A stretch of DNA of 64,000 nucleotides from Saprospirales bacterium (GTDB taxonomy: Bacteria; Bacteroidota; Bacteroidia; Chitinophagales; JADIYW01). The stretch spans positions 310,001-374,000 of the forward strand of contig JADJSS010000002.1 in NCBI GenBank assembly GCA_016711605.1, read 5' to 3'. Positions 48,833 to 58,064 of the stretch are shown in pieces (position 1 is the first letter of the stretch; every line of letters begins with the position of its first letter). The notes beneath the pieces are model-generated. The model had not been told where the DNA came from, searched no databases, and saw only the letters and a program-made list of their open reading frames with translations. The translations under genes were made by a program, and so were the position numbers.

Positions 48833-49435
48833 TTACTGTGTCATCATTTTACCAATAGCTTGTTGTGTAGTATCGTTGCTTTCTTCCAAATGTTTACGAA
48901 TATTTTCTCTTTCGGAATTGGTTTTGTTTTGAGAAAGTTTTTCTTTGGATTGTAAATCCGTAACAACTATTTCAAAAGCAACGATGCCTTTCAGCAAACC
49001 ATCAATATATTTTTGATCTAAGGTTTTGAATTGTTCGATATAACTTGCTTCAAAGAATTGCATTTGTTTCTGTAGCACTTGCAATTTTTCTTCATCAGTA
49101 TTAAATAATTTTACTTTTCCATACGCATGTACCGACACATAATTCCAGGTTGGCACATTTTGTTGTTTTTCATAAAGCGTTGGTGAAATATAGGCGTGTG
49201 GTTCCGAAAAAATTACCAGAACATCATTCTCTAAAAATGTTTTATGTTGTTCGTTTGCTTTGCTTAAATGCGAAATCAAGACCAACTCATTTTCTCTTTC
49301 TTCAATAACAAAAGGCAAATGCGTTGCAATTGGAATATTATTTTTTACAGAAACAACAATAGCAAAGTTATATGCACGCATAAATGCGATGCTTTTTTGG
49401 TGGTTGTTTTGTTCAAAATGTTTTGGTATATACAT
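48833..49435 (-). CDS. PaiB-like FMN-binding protein
   Basis: A 200-residue protein beginning MYIPKHFE, the PaiB hallmark. It continues with IATHLPFVIEERENELVLIS, HLSKANEQH, and YISPTLYEKQQNVPTWNYVSVHAYG, all characteristic of the FMN-binding split-barrel family once described as negative transcriptional regulators. A regulatory role is not shown by sequence; an FMN/heme-binding redox function is the other possibility. Downstream of a lipoprotein gene on the same strand. Confidence 0.9.
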   Translation of the reverse strand: MYIPKHFEQNNHQKSIAFMRAYNFAIVVSVKNNIPIATHLPFVIEERENELVLISHLSKANEQHKTFLENDVLVIFSEPHAYISPTLYEKQQNVPTWNYVSVHAYGKVKLFNTDEEKLQVLQKQMQFFEASYIEQFKTLDQKYIDGLLKGIVAFEIVVTDLQSKEKLSQNKTNSERENIRKHLEESNDTTQQAIGKMMTQ

Positions 49436-49474
49436 GTTAGTTGTACGAATTGAGTAAAAAGTCGTAAGTGTTTT

Positions 49475-50443
49475 TTACCAAGTAGAAATTGTTTTCACGA
49501 CTAAAGTATCTCTGTTGTCTTTTGTCTTGTCGATTGTACGAATATTGATATTTCCACTTCCAGCAAATTCAATTAAATTTTGTCGCGAACCAAAAACTTC
49601 ATTGCTTGGTGCTTTAAACCTTGAGATTTGCTGCCAAGCTCCGCGTTTGAAACTATATAAAATAACATCGCCAACATCACCACTTGGTGTTTTTATTACT
49701 ATAGAAAAATCATCAGAGCCATCGCCATCTGCATCGTTTTCGTTAAGCACATTTACACCAACACAATTTGGAATTATTATTTCAGGCAAATCAAGGTTTG
49801 TAAAAGTAATTTTTGTTTCTGTAGATAAATACGAGCCACTTGTGTCGCGTTCCGGCTTTTGTACAATCAAATCTTCTTTGGTACCATCGCCATTAAAATC
49901 GCCACTCGAAACACTTTCGCTTTCTGTAAATTTTTCAAACAATGAAACATATTCTGGTCTTAAATCTGCTTCTTTATCACTTTCTAAAATAATTCGCCAG
50001 GTGCTATCAGCCATTTTTTTAAACACTAAATATGAATGATACACACTTGGTTTTTCGTTTATAGTAACTAGTTTTAAAAACTCACATTTATAATCACCAG
50101 TGTCTGATGGATAAATTCCAACGCGACCAATGATGCGTTGGCGATATGTTTTTGCATGTTTGATTTTATATTTTTTAGTATCGATTACTGTTTTGCGCGA
50201 TACACGTTTTTTAAAGAACATAACTTGATCATTATATAAATCTGTTAAGCTATCTATCTGCGTAGAATCATGTAATGCATTCCAATGGTTTACTACATCA
50301 ATTACATTTTGTTGTTCTGGTGGCAACATTTTATAAGAATTAGTAACTGCAGATTGTTGTGTTGTATCAGAAGTTGTTTTATCATGTTTGCATGCTATAA
50401 AAAAAACACCACATGAGATTATTATGAAAAATATCGCCTTCAT
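49475..50443 (-). CDS. Hypothetical lipoprotein
   Basis: A 322-residue protein with signal peptide and lipobox (FFIACKH). A Thr/Ser/Gln linker follows. The first half has a segment like a nuclear-transport-factor-2 fold (HWNALHDSTQIDSLTDLYND), and the second half has two calcium-loop-like stretches (GDFNGDGTKEDLIV and NENDADGDGSDDFSIV) resembling FG-GAP repeats. Function unknown; surface or periplasmic location is likely. Confidence 0.72.
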   Translation of the reverse strand: MKAIFFIIISCGVFFIACKHDKTTSDTTQQSAVTNSYKMLPPEQQNVIDVVNHWNALHDSTQIDSLTDLYNDQVMFFKKRVSRKTVIDTKKYKIKHAKTYRQRIIGRVGIYPSDTGDYKCEFLKLVTINEKPSVYHSYLVFKKMADSTWRIILESDKEADLRPEYVSLFEKFTESESVSSGDFNGDGTKEDLIVQKPERDTSGSYLSTETKITFTNLDLPEIIIPNCVGVNVLNENDADGDGSDDFSIVIKTPSGDVGDVILYSFKRGAWQQISRFKAPSNEVFGSRQNLIEFAGSGNINIRTIDKTKDNRDTLVVKTISTW

Positions 50444-51052
50444 TCCTTGCTATAAATTATTCCGAAAGATAGCAAATAGAATGCACTCGAAACACAAATA
50501 GAAAATAAAATTCAAGCGATATGTTTTTACTTTTATTTTTTTTTACAATAAGAATGTTGAATAAATTAAAAATGAAAATAAAAATAAGGCATGTTTAATT
50601 TTTTTTTCTAACATTATTTAAAGAAATAGAACGTTTATCTTTCAGAAGAATTAGATAAAAATAAAATAATTATCAAGCAGTTTTTTTGATAAACAAAAGT
50701 ATACATTAGTATAAAAGTAAAAATTGAAATACACCAAACTACTTGTATTTGCTACTAGTTTGAATGATTCTATTTTATTATACAACGATGATTCACTTTA
50801 AATTCAGCTAGATAAAAATAATTAAAATAGCAAAAGAGAAAAATATGCATGCATTGAACTTATTAGCGTTATCCACAATTATCAACATTTATGAATAACT
50901 AAAACGTTGTACACATACAAAGATTGTATTACTTTTATGTTGCAGGATGTTTAAAAGAGATTTTTAATCTGCATAAAAAAAATAAAAATTTCTAGCAGAA
51001 AAGTTTCGACTGCTTTTAAAACGAAACTAAAAATTTAAAAAAAATAAAAGCA
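50444..51052. other. AT-rich gene-free stretch upstream of the histone H1-like gene
   Basis: No supported gene. It holds one perfect DnaA box, TTATCCACA, at 50869-50877, followed by ATTATCAACA. A single box does not make an origin. No full promoter consensus was identified for the H1-like gene. Confidence 0.45.
50869..50877 (+). promoter_or_regulatory. DnaA box
   Basis: TTATCCACA, an exact match to the bacterial DnaA-box consensus, in a gene-free region. Isolated boxes often regulate genes or titrate DnaA; chance is also possible. Confidence 0.5.
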
Positions 51053-51322
51053 ATGGCAAAGAAAACAGCAAGCGCAAAGCCAGCAGCAAAAAAAGCAGCA
51101 GCTCCAGCGAAAAAAGCAGCAGCTCCTAAAAAAGCAGTAGCGAAAAAAGCTCCAGCAAAAAAAGCAGCAGCTCCTAAAAAAGCAGCAGCTCCAGCGAAAA
51201 AAGCAGTAGCGAAAAAAGCTCCAGCAAAAAAAGCAGCAGCTCCTAAAAAAGCAGCAGCTCCAGCGAAAAAAGCTCCAGCGAAAAAAGCTCCAGCGAAAAA
51301 AGCAGCAGCGAAAAAAAAGTAA
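51053..51322 (+). CDS. Histone H1-like Lys/Ala/Pro-rich DNA-binding protein
   Basis: An 89-residue protein made almost only of Lys, Ala and Pro (MAKKTASAKPAAKKAAAPAK and on), resembling the tail of eukaryotic histone H1 and bacterial H1-like proteins. It would be disordered, strongly basic and likely bind DNA or RNA without sequence preference. The coding DNA contains an exact 69-bp tandem repeat, so the length is prone to vary. An ATG at 51053 follows a purine-rich leader, and a strong terminator follows the stop, so it is a single-gene unit. Confidence 0.85.
   Translation: MAKKTASAKPAAKKAAAPAKKAAAPKKAVAKKAPAKKAAAPKKAAAPAKKAVAKKAPAKKAAAPKKAAAPAKKAPAKKAPAKKAAAKKK
51134..51271 (+). repeat. 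Exact 69-bp direct tandem repeat in the H1-like gene
   Basis: 51134-51202 and 51203-51271 read as identical 69-bp (23-codon) copies, each encoding a block of Ala/Lys/Pro. In-frame repeat length allows expansion or contraction without frameshift. Confidence 0.85.
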
Positions 51323-51346
51323 TCTCTACCAAGAGACGAAAAAAAT

Positions 51347-51380
51347 AAAACCCGATGTTAACATCGGGTTTTGTTTTTTT
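51347..51380 (+). terminator. Intrinsic terminator of the H1-like gene
   Basis: AAAACCCGATGTTAACATCG and on form a perfect palindromic stem (CCCGATGTT / AACATCGGG) followed by a T-rich tail. Confidence 0.9.
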
Positions 51381-51512
51381 ATACTTTAGAACTTTAAATT
51401 AATTTCAAAAAAAATTCATCACCATTAGAAATTTCTATTTGAGATAATTTTTTTCTTATAACAAATCTGTTGTAGATATGAAGTGTAGTTTTTTGAAAAT
51501 TATAACAAAATT

Positions 51513-52763
51513 CTATTTCAATAAATTAATCACTAAACCAGATTTTAGTTTAGGCTCGAACCAAGTAGATTTTGGCGGCATGATATTTCCTGAATCAGCA
51601 ATCGCAATTAACTGATCTAAGGAAACTGGATAAAATGCAAATGCAATTTTCATTTCACCACTGTCAACACGTTTTTGCAATTCAGCCAAACCACGAATTC
51701 CACCAACAAAATCAATTCGTTTGTCGGTGCGTTGGTCTTTAATATCTAAAATTTCATCTAACACATATTTTGATAAAATCGTAACATCTAAAACGCCAAT
51801 CGGATCGTTTTCATCGAAGGTATTTTGTTTGGCAATCAGTTTGTACCAATTACCATTTACATACATAGAAAAGGTGTGCAAATGCGTTGGTTTATAAATT
51901 TGTGCACCAATTTTGTCTATATCAAAATGTATTTTAATTTTATCCAACAATTCATCTTCTGATAAATTATTCGTGTCTTTTATCAAGCGATTATAATCCT
52001 GAATTTGTAATTGATTGCTTGGAAATAAACAAGATAAAAAATAATTAAAAGGTTCGTTGCCTGTGTAGTTTGGGTTTTCTTCGCGTAGTTGTTTGCCAAC
52101 TTTTGCTGATGCAGCTGAACGATGATGACCATCAGCAATATAGCTTGCTGTAACTTTTTGATGAAACAATTCAACTAGTTTTGCAATCACATTTTCGTTT
52201 TCGATTTTCCATAACTGATGGCGAACGTTTTGCGAATCCGTGAAATCGTTTTCTGCTTCGTGATCATCGCAATAAAAATCTATAATTGCATCAATTTCAG
52301 GAACACTTTTATAGGTTAAAAAAACCATACCTGGTTGCGCCATTTTAGTTTTCATGTGTTTGATACGATCGTTTTCTTTGGCAACTAAAGTGAGTTCGTG
52401 TTTTTTAATTTTATCTTCAAAATAATCATTAATCGAACTGCCTGCCACCAAGCCGGTTTGTGTTCTGCCATCCATCGTTTGTGCATAGATGTACAAACAT
52501 GGTTTTTCATCACGCACTAAAATTCCATCATTGATAAAACCATCAAAAATTTCTTTTCCTTTTTCATAGACTTCATCAGCATATTGGTCAATGGTTGTGT
52601 CGAAATTAATTTCTGGCTTTGATATTTTTAAGAATGAAAATGGATTTTCTTTAGCTTCTTCCTTAGCTTCTTGTGAGTTTAAAACATCATACGGTTTTGC
52701 AGCAACTTTGTCTGCAATATCTTTGCGTGGACGAAGTCCTTTGAATGGACGAATAGTGATCAT
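51513..52763 (-). CDS. DUF1015 family protein
   Basis: A 416-residue protein of the DUF1015 family. It has IRPFKGLRPRKDIADKVAAK and PYDVLNSQEA near the start, and YIADGHHRSAASAKVGKQL in the middle, both signatures of the family. No signal peptide. The role is unknown; in many genomes the gene lies near serine-biosynthesis genes, which are not seen here. ATG at 52763. Confidence 0.9.
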   Translation of the reverse strand: MITIRPFKGLRPRKDIADKVAAKPYDVLNSQEAKEEAKENPFSFLKISKPEINFDTTIDQYADEVYEKGKEIFDGFINDGILVRDEKPCLYIYAQTMDGRTQTGLVAGSSINDYFEDKIKKHELTLVAKENDRIKHMKTKMAQPGMVFLTYKSVPEIDAIIDFYCDDHEAENDFTDSQNVRHQLWKIENENVIAKLVELFHQKVTASYIADGHHRSAASAKVGKQLREENPNYTGNEPFNYFLSCLFPSNQLQIQDYNRLIKDTNNLSEDELLDKIKIHFDIDKIGAQIYKPTHLHTFSMYVNGNWYKLIAKQNTFDENDPIGVLDVTILSKYVLDEILDIKDQRTDKRIDFVGGIRGLAELQKRVDSGEMKIAFAFYPVSLDQLIAIADSGNIMPPKSTWFEPKLKSGLVINLLK

Positions 52764-53019
52764 TATTGTAGATTAAAAGATTTAAGATGCAAGATACAAG
52801 ATTTTATATCATCCAAAAAAACGGAACACATTAAATTAGAATTATAATGCTAAAACATTTTTTAACCACTTAAGGCAATTAAGAAACTAAGAAAAATTAA
52901 AAGGTAATTAACTACGATAGTTAGAAAACTAAGCTTTCTTATTTTTGTATTTTTTGAAATCTTTTATCAAACCTTCTGTTTCTTAGGTGGCTTTAGTAGT
53001 AATTTTTTTGGTTTGCAAA

Positions 53020-54282
53020 TTACAACACACTTTCAGCATATGAAACCAATGCGCCTGCTGTATAGCCAATAAATGCAAGCCATCCGATTTTTTTGGCGTA
53101 CCAGATAAAATTAATTTTTTCCAAACCCATGACGGCAACGCCTGCTGCTGAACCAATAATTAAAATGCTGCCACCTGTGCCTGCACAATACGCAACAAAA
53201 TGCCATAAATGATCATCGGTTGGAAACGTGTACATTGCCTGAGAAGCTGCAACTAATGGCACATTATCAATCACAGCAGACAATAATCCAATACAATAAA
53301 TAATGATGTCGTGATTGCCAATTGTCTTATCTAATGCAATTGCTAAATGGTGCAGAATGCCAGCTTTTTCAAGCGCACCAACCGCAGCTAAAATTCCAAA
53401 GAAAAATAAAATGCTTGGTATGTCAATTTTAGAAAGAGCCGAGTAAACAGAAATTTCCTTTTTGCTTAGGTCGTCTTTTCCTTTATTGATAAGATCGGCA
53501 ATTAACCATAAAACACCAACGCCAAAAAGCATACCCATGAATGGTGGCAAATGAGTTATAGTTTTAAAAATGGGCACGAAAACTAAAGCACCTAAACCAA
53601 CGCACAAAATAGTAGTACGAACCCATAATGGATTTTGATAATCTTCATCATCTGTTTTTGTTGGTATGTTTCCTTTTATTCTGAAAGTAATTACAATTAA
53701 AGGAACTAGCAAACAAACAGCACTTGCCAAGAAAATTTCTTTCATAATGGAAAGCGCTGTAATTTGTCCTTTTATCCATAGCATAGTTGTGGTGATGTCA
53801 CCCATTGGCGACCAAGCACCACCTGCATTTGCTGCGATGATTACGATGCCTGCAAACAACATGCGTTCTTCTTTATCGTCAATTAATTTTTTTAATAATG
53901 ACATCATGACGATTGCTGTTGTCAAATTATCTAAAACTGCGGAAAGAAAAAAGGCAAGCCAAGCGATTATCCAAATTAATGTGCGCTTGTTGGTTGTGGT
54001 AATTTTAGATGCAATTACATGAAATCCTTCGTATTGGTCAATGATTTCAACAATAGTCATTGCGCCTAACAAAAACAATAAAATGCCAGCAATTTCAGGT
54101 AAAATATCGTGTGAAAATGCTTGTGTTATTTCTGTTGAATCACCATTAAAAACTAATAAAGTCCACAAACCGACGCCTGTTATTAATGCTGCAGCGGCTT
54201 TATCGAAACCTAGTTTATGTTCGAAAATGATACCAATGTAACCTAGTACAAAAAGTAGAATTAAAATTAGTTCTATAGACAT
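53020..54282 (-). CDS. nhaD: NhaD-type sodium/proton antiporter
   Basis: A 420-residue inner-membrane transporter with about a dozen helices. Motifs that suit NhaD/ion-transporter superfamily members are AGILLFLLGAMTIVEIIDQY, LDNLTTAIVMMSLLKKL and AANAGGAWSPMGDITTTMLW, and a mirrored half with VIDNVPLVAA and GTGGSILIIGSAAGV. It would export Na+ or Li+ in exchange for protons. ATG at 54282. An Na+ cycle with the pyrophosphatase at the window's left end is conceivable but not shown. Confidence 0.9.
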   Translation of the reverse strand: MSIELILILLFVLGYIGIIFEHKLGFDKAAAALITGVGLWTLLVFNGDSTEITQAFSHDILPEIAGILLFLLGAMTIVEIIDQYEGFHVIASKITTTNKRTLIWIIAWLAFFLSAVLDNLTTAIVMMSLLKKLIDDKEERMLFAGIVIIAANAGGAWSPMGDITTTMLWIKGQITALSIMKEIFLASAVCLLVPLIVITFRIKGNIPTKTDDEDYQNPLWVRTTILCVGLGALVFVPIFKTITHLPPFMGMLFGVGVLWLIADLINKGKDDLSKKEISVYSALSKIDIPSILFFFGILAAVGALEKAGILHHLAIALDKTIGNHDIIIYCIGLLSAVIDNVPLVAASQAMYTFPTDDHLWHFVAYCAGTGGSILIIGSAAGVAVMGLEKINFIWYAKKIGWLAFIGYTAGALVSYAESVL

Positions 54283-54354
54283 TGTCTAAAAATAAGTATT
54301 CTTTTGTTGAACTTATACTTATTTTAATTCGGTAGTTATTTAATTAAAGAAAAA

Positions 54355-56013
54355 TTATTGTGTAATTCCGTCTTTTGATTTTTTCTTATTTTTTGACTTC
54401 TTTGTTTTTTTAATTTTTGGTATAGTTGTGTTTTCATATTTTATACCAAACTTTTGAAAAGAGCCATCTGTAAATGCGTTTAAAGCACGTATATAAATTG
54501 GATTTTGCATATTGGTAACTTGATAATAAGCACTGCTATTAAATAAATCTTGTGCAATTAAACCTTTTAATTGATTTTGAATTGTTGGAATACTTTTGGT
54601 ATAATTTTCCGCAGAATCAGGTTCTGCTTTTTTGGTTTTTCCAAATGCATAAAACTGATTTATTAAAACAGAATCAACTATAAAATTATTAACGAAAGCA
54701 GTTGTTGTTGGATATTTTTTTTGTAATTCTGCTCTGTTAGAATTTACATAAACTAATACAAATTGATTGAATGAACCTGTTCGTACCAATTTGCCATAAA
54801 ACTTAGAACTCCAACTCGTATCTAAACCAACAAAAATATCTGGTGTAACGCCACCACCACCGTAAACAATGCGTTTGTTGTTGGTGAAGTATTTTGTAGA
54901 GTCTGTTATTTTTATTTTTGTAGAGTCAAATAACTCACCACTTTCATATCTATCTTCTATGTCTTCATGGTATTTGTCGATACCTTTCGCATATGATTTT
55001 TGAATGTTTCGGCCACTTGGAGTATAATAATGTGCCATCGTTAAACGCACCACTGACATATCTGGTAAAGAATATCCTTTTTGTACCAACCCTTTTCCAT
55101 ACGTTCTACGACCTACAATTAATCCACGATCCCAATCTTGCACAGCACCTGAAACGATTTCGGAAGCAGATGCTGTATTTTGATCAACCATAATGACTAA
55201 ATCACCTTTTTCAAAATCGCCTTCAGAAGTTGCATTTAAATCTATTCTTGATTGAGAACGACCTGATGAATACACAACTAATTTTCCTTCTGATAAAAAT
55301 AAATCAGATAGTGAATGTGCTTGATTTAGATAGCCACCACCATTTGATGTCAAATCTAAAATTATTTTTTTAGCACCTAATTTTCTTAATGAATCGATGG
55401 CTGCTTGTGTTTCTTCGGTTGCAGTTGCTGAAAAGCGTTCGAGTTTTACATAGCCAATTTCTGGTGTTGCCATGTATTGTGCAGCAATTGCATAAATTGG
55501 AATTTTATCTCTGATAATTTCAAAAGCCAATAATTCTGATTCGCCGTAACGTTTTATTTTAATGGCAACTTTAGTTCCTTTTTTGCCGCGTAAATATTTA
55601 AAAACACCTTCATTGGTGATGCCGACACCAGCTACTTTTGATGTATCAACAAAGATTAACTTGTCACCATCTTGTACACCAACTTTTTGTGAAGGACCAC
55701 CAGCAATAACATGAACCACTTGAATAGTATCTTGATAAATTTGAAATTGAATTCCTACACCTTCAAAATTTCCTTCTAATGGTTCGTTTGCTTTTTTAAT
55801 TTCTTCAGCATTCATATATACAGAATGCGGATCAAGTTTTTTTAAAATTTCTGTGATGCCAATCTCAACTAAAGAATCTATTTTCGGATCTTCCACATAA
55901 TAGTTATCGAGCAAGTTTAAAAATGTTGCCATTTTTTGCTGATACATTTGTGCGTGTAAGTTATAAGTAGTAAGTAGTAAGTAAAAAGCAGCTACTGCAA
56001 TGATTTTTTTCAT
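54355..56013 (-). CDS. S41-family C-terminal processing protease
   Basis: A 552-residue exported serine protease. After a signal peptide ending LHAQ, there is an N-terminal helical region (YYVEDPKIDSLVE, LDPHSVYM), a PDZ domain (GIQFQIYQDTIQVVHVIAGG and VGVQDGDKLIFVD), and the peptidase domain with NTASASEIVSGAVQDWDRG (Ser nucleophile) and RRTYGKGLVQ (Lys base). It ends in a Lys-rich tail. Probable periplasmic protein processing. The signal peptide's C-terminal half is encoded by a word repeat. Confidence 0.93.
   Translation of the reverse strand: MKKIIAVAAFYLLLTTYNLHAQMYQQKMATFLNLLDNYYVEDPKIDSLVEIGITEILKKLDPHSVYMNAEEIKKANEPLEGNFEGVGIQFQIYQDTIQVVHVIAGGPSQKVGVQDGDKLIFVDTSKVAGVGITNEGVFKYLRGKKGTKVAIKIKRYGESELLAFEIIRDKIPIYAIAAQYMATPEIGYVKLERFSATATEETQAAIDSLRKLGAKKIILDLTSNGGGYLNQAHSLSDLFLSEGKLVVYSSGRSQSRIDLNATSEGDFEKGDLVIMVDQNTASASEIVSGAVQDWDRGLIVGRRTYGKGLVQKGYSLPDMSVVRLTMAHYYTPSGRNIQKSYAKGIDKYHEDIEDRYESGELFDSTKIKITDSTKYFTNNKRIVYGGGGVTPDIFVGLDTSWSSKFYGKLVRTGSFNQFVLVYVNSNRAELQKKYPTTTAFVNNFIVDSVLINQFYAFGKTKKAEPDSAENYTKSIPTIQNQLKGLIAQDLFNSSAYYQVTNMQNPIYIRALNAFTDGSFQKFGIKYENTTIPKIKKTKKSKNKKKSKDGITQ
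55956..55990. repeat. Word repeat encoding part of the S41 protease signal peptide
   Basis: On the plus strand GTAAGTTATAAGTAGTAAGT and further AGTAAGTA words; on the minus strand it encodes the YLLLTTYNL part of the signal peptide. Confidence 0.5.
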
Positions 56014-56064
56014 GTAGTTATAATGTTCGACATTAAAAGTAAATATTTTTACCAGATAAAAATG

Positions 56065-56805
56065 TTATTGAACCTTATTTTTTTTACGGTATCGAATGTT
56101 CAATAATTCAACTAAAAAAGAGAATGCTACTGAAATATAAATAAAAGATTTTTCTACTTCTCTACCAGAACCTTCCATGATTAAGGTAACGCCTATCATA
56201 ATTAAAAAAGACAGTGCTAATATTTGCAAACTTGGATATTTATTTACGACTTTACTAACAGGATCGGTAAATTTCATCATCACCAACATAGAAAGTACGA
56301 CTGCAACAATCATTACTAAAATTTCTTTTACGATACCGATTGCAGTTAAAATAGAATCGAATGAAAAGACTAAATTAAGTAAGGCAATTTGAAATAAAAC
56401 TGCTGTGAAAGCACTTTTGGTTTCTTTATTTTCAACATTAAACTCATCATCATCACCAGTAATTTTATGATGTATTTCTGTGGTTGATTTATAGATTAAG
56501 AATATTCCACCTAAAATTAGAATAATTCCTTTTCCAGTTAATTCAAAACCGAAGTTGTTTTCAGGCAAAAGATTTTTATTTAAACCTAAAATCCAACCTA
56601 AAAAGAAAAGCAATATTACACGAAGTACTAGTGCTAATAATAATCCTAAATTTTGTCCTCTTTTGCGCTCTTCGGGTTTTAGTTTTTGAGTTACAATTGA
56701 GATGAAAATGATATTATCGACGCCTAAAATAATTTCTAAAAAAGTAAGAGTCAATAAGCTAATCCAGGTAGATGTATGTAGAAAAATACTAAAATCGAAG
56801 TTCAT
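56065..56805 (-). CDS. TerC family membrane protein
   Basis: A 246-residue integral membrane protein. The TerC signature is present: LEIILGVDNIIFISIVTQKL with the acidic metal-coordinating residues in the helix, RGQNLGLLLALVLR, and a second half with LVFSFDSILTAIG. TerC family proteins are implicated in metal (Mn2+) efflux and tellurite resistance; the ion here is not known. ATG at 56805. Confidence 0.92.
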   Translation of the reverse strand: MNFDFSIFLHTSTWISLLTLTFLEIILGVDNIIFISIVTQKLKPEERKRGQNLGLLLALVLRVILLFFLGWILGLNKNLLPENNFGFELTGKGIILILGGIFLIYKSTTEIHHKITGDDDEFNVENKETKSAFTAVLFQIALLNLVFSFDSILTAIGIVKEILVMIVAVVLSMLVMMKFTDPVSKVVNKYPSLQILALSFLIMIGVTLIMEGSGREVEKSFIYISVAFSFLVELLNIRYRKKNKVQ

Positions 56806-56944
56806 AAGTAGAATTTATGTACGCAAAGATACATATTGAAGTGATAAAATAAGAATGTGAAAAGAATCAAAAAAGTTCCGAAGCATCCAAAAACAAATAA
56901 GGTAGAACAAAAGTTCTGCTATAAAATGTAATTTTTTTGAAAAA

Positions 56945-57040
56945 TTATTTAGACATGATTCCTAAAATGAGAATCAACAATAATATCAAAAAATACTTGA
57001 GTGATTGTAAATTTGATGTCATAGGCAATTGTTTTTTCAT
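56945..57040 (-). CDS. Putative 31-residue single-pass membrane peptide
   Basis: A small frame from ATG at 57040 to TAA: MKKQLPMTSNLQSLKYFLIL then a hydrophobic helix rich in Leu/Ile, ending GIMSK. A positively charged N terminus followed by one membrane helix is typical of small membrane proteins. It occupies an otherwise empty spacer between the LpxH-like and terC genes on the same strand. No Shine-Dalgarno is evident, as is usual in this phylum. Unknown function; chance cannot be excluded. Confidence 0.5.
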   Translation of the reverse strand: MKKQLPMTSNLQSLKYFLILLLILILGIMSK

Positions 57041-57191
57041 GGTTGTTGGTTTTGTTTATCTAATTTATATAAAAATGAACATATAGTCAATAATATTAAT
57101 GCAATTTAACAAAATATGAACACTGTGGAAATGTGGATAAGAGGTGAAAGTGGTGTGTTGTAAGTCGTAAGAATGTGTGCGTTTGAAGAAT

Positions 57192-57974
57192 TTAACTTCT
57201 GTCAATATTTTTATATTGTAAATCGTGTTGGTAATAAAAGATTTCCCAATTTCCATTGGCATATTCCAACGCAGTTAAATTTTCGACCCAATCGCCGCTG
57301 TTTAGATAAATGGCTTTACCTAAATCTGTTTTTACTTCGCGAATTTGTGGTTTATGAATGTGTCCGCAAACAATATAATCGTAGCCGTTTTCGATACCGA
57401 TTTCAATGGCAACATCTTCAAAATCCTGTATTTTGCTTTTTACAATAGACTTCACTTTGTCTTTAATATATTTTGAAATCAGGATTTTATCTTTTCCGTA
57501 TTTTAGCCGAATATTATTGATATATCTGTTTAGCGTAAAAATGTGATCATAATATCTACCACCTAATTTTGCAAGCCAACGCGCCGAGCCACCAACTGAT
57601 AAATCGTATTTATCACCATGAAAAATCCAGAGTTTTTTGCCATCAATTTCTAGCACAATTTCATCGCGCAATTGCAATGTATCAAAACGATAACCACTAA
57701 AATTACGCATATGATCGTCGTGGTTTCCAGTAACATAATACACTGGAATTCCTTGTCGCGCCATATCCAACACCAAAAAAACATTTTCGATATGTTCTTG
57801 CGGAAAATAACCAGCGTTGAAATTCCAGATGTCGAGCCAGTCGCCGTTTATAATCAAAATAGTTGGTTCGATGCTGCGCAAATATTTATTCAACTCAGCA
57901 GCATGGCAAGCACGCGTACCTAAGTGAATATCAGAAATGATACAGATTTCTATTTTGCGTTTTTCTTCCGACAT
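57192..57974 (-). CDS. LpxH-like UDP-2,3-diacylglucosamine diphosphatase
   Basis: A 260-residue calcineurin-like metallophosphoesterase. All metal-binding motifs are present: SDIHLGTR, NGDWLDIW, GNHDDHM, HGDKYD and CGHIHKP. The pattern is that of the LpxH/LpxI-type hydrolases of lipid A synthesis and the family often annotated UDP-2,3-diacylglucosamine hydrolase in Bacteroidota. No signal peptide; it would act at the cytoplasmic face of the inner membrane. It is downstream of recA behind a terminator. Confidence 0.82.
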   Translation of the reverse strand: MSEEKRKIEICIISDIHLGTRACHAAELNKYLRSIEPTILIINGDWLDIWNFNAGYFPQEHIENVFLVLDMARQGIPVYYVTGNHDDHMRNFSGYRFDTLQLRDEIVLEIDGKKLWIFHGDKYDLSVGGSARWLAKLGGRYYDHIFTLNRYINNIRLKYGKDKILISKYIKDKVKSIVKSKIQDFEDVAIEIGIENGYDYIVCGHIHKPQIREVKTDLGKAIYLNSGDWVENLTALEYANGNWEIFYYQHDLQYKNIDRS

Positions 57975-58006
57975 AATTTATCTAAATGTAAGAAGGATTT
58001 TTCAAC

Positions 58007-58041
58007 AAAAAAACTCGTGAAATTTATTTTTCACGAGTTTC
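58007..58041 (-). terminator. Intrinsic terminator of recA
   Basis: On the minus strand AAACTCGTGAAA, a short loop and TTTCACGAGTTT followed by a T run. It lies about 24 bases after the recA stop. Confidence 0.88.
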
Positions 58042-58064
58042 AAAAAAGATATAAAATAGAACGA

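Noticed and set aside
57127..57135. TGTGGATAA as a second origin signal
   Set aside because: It is a single DnaA-box match on the minus strand without a cluster or an AT-rich unwinding region tied to it.
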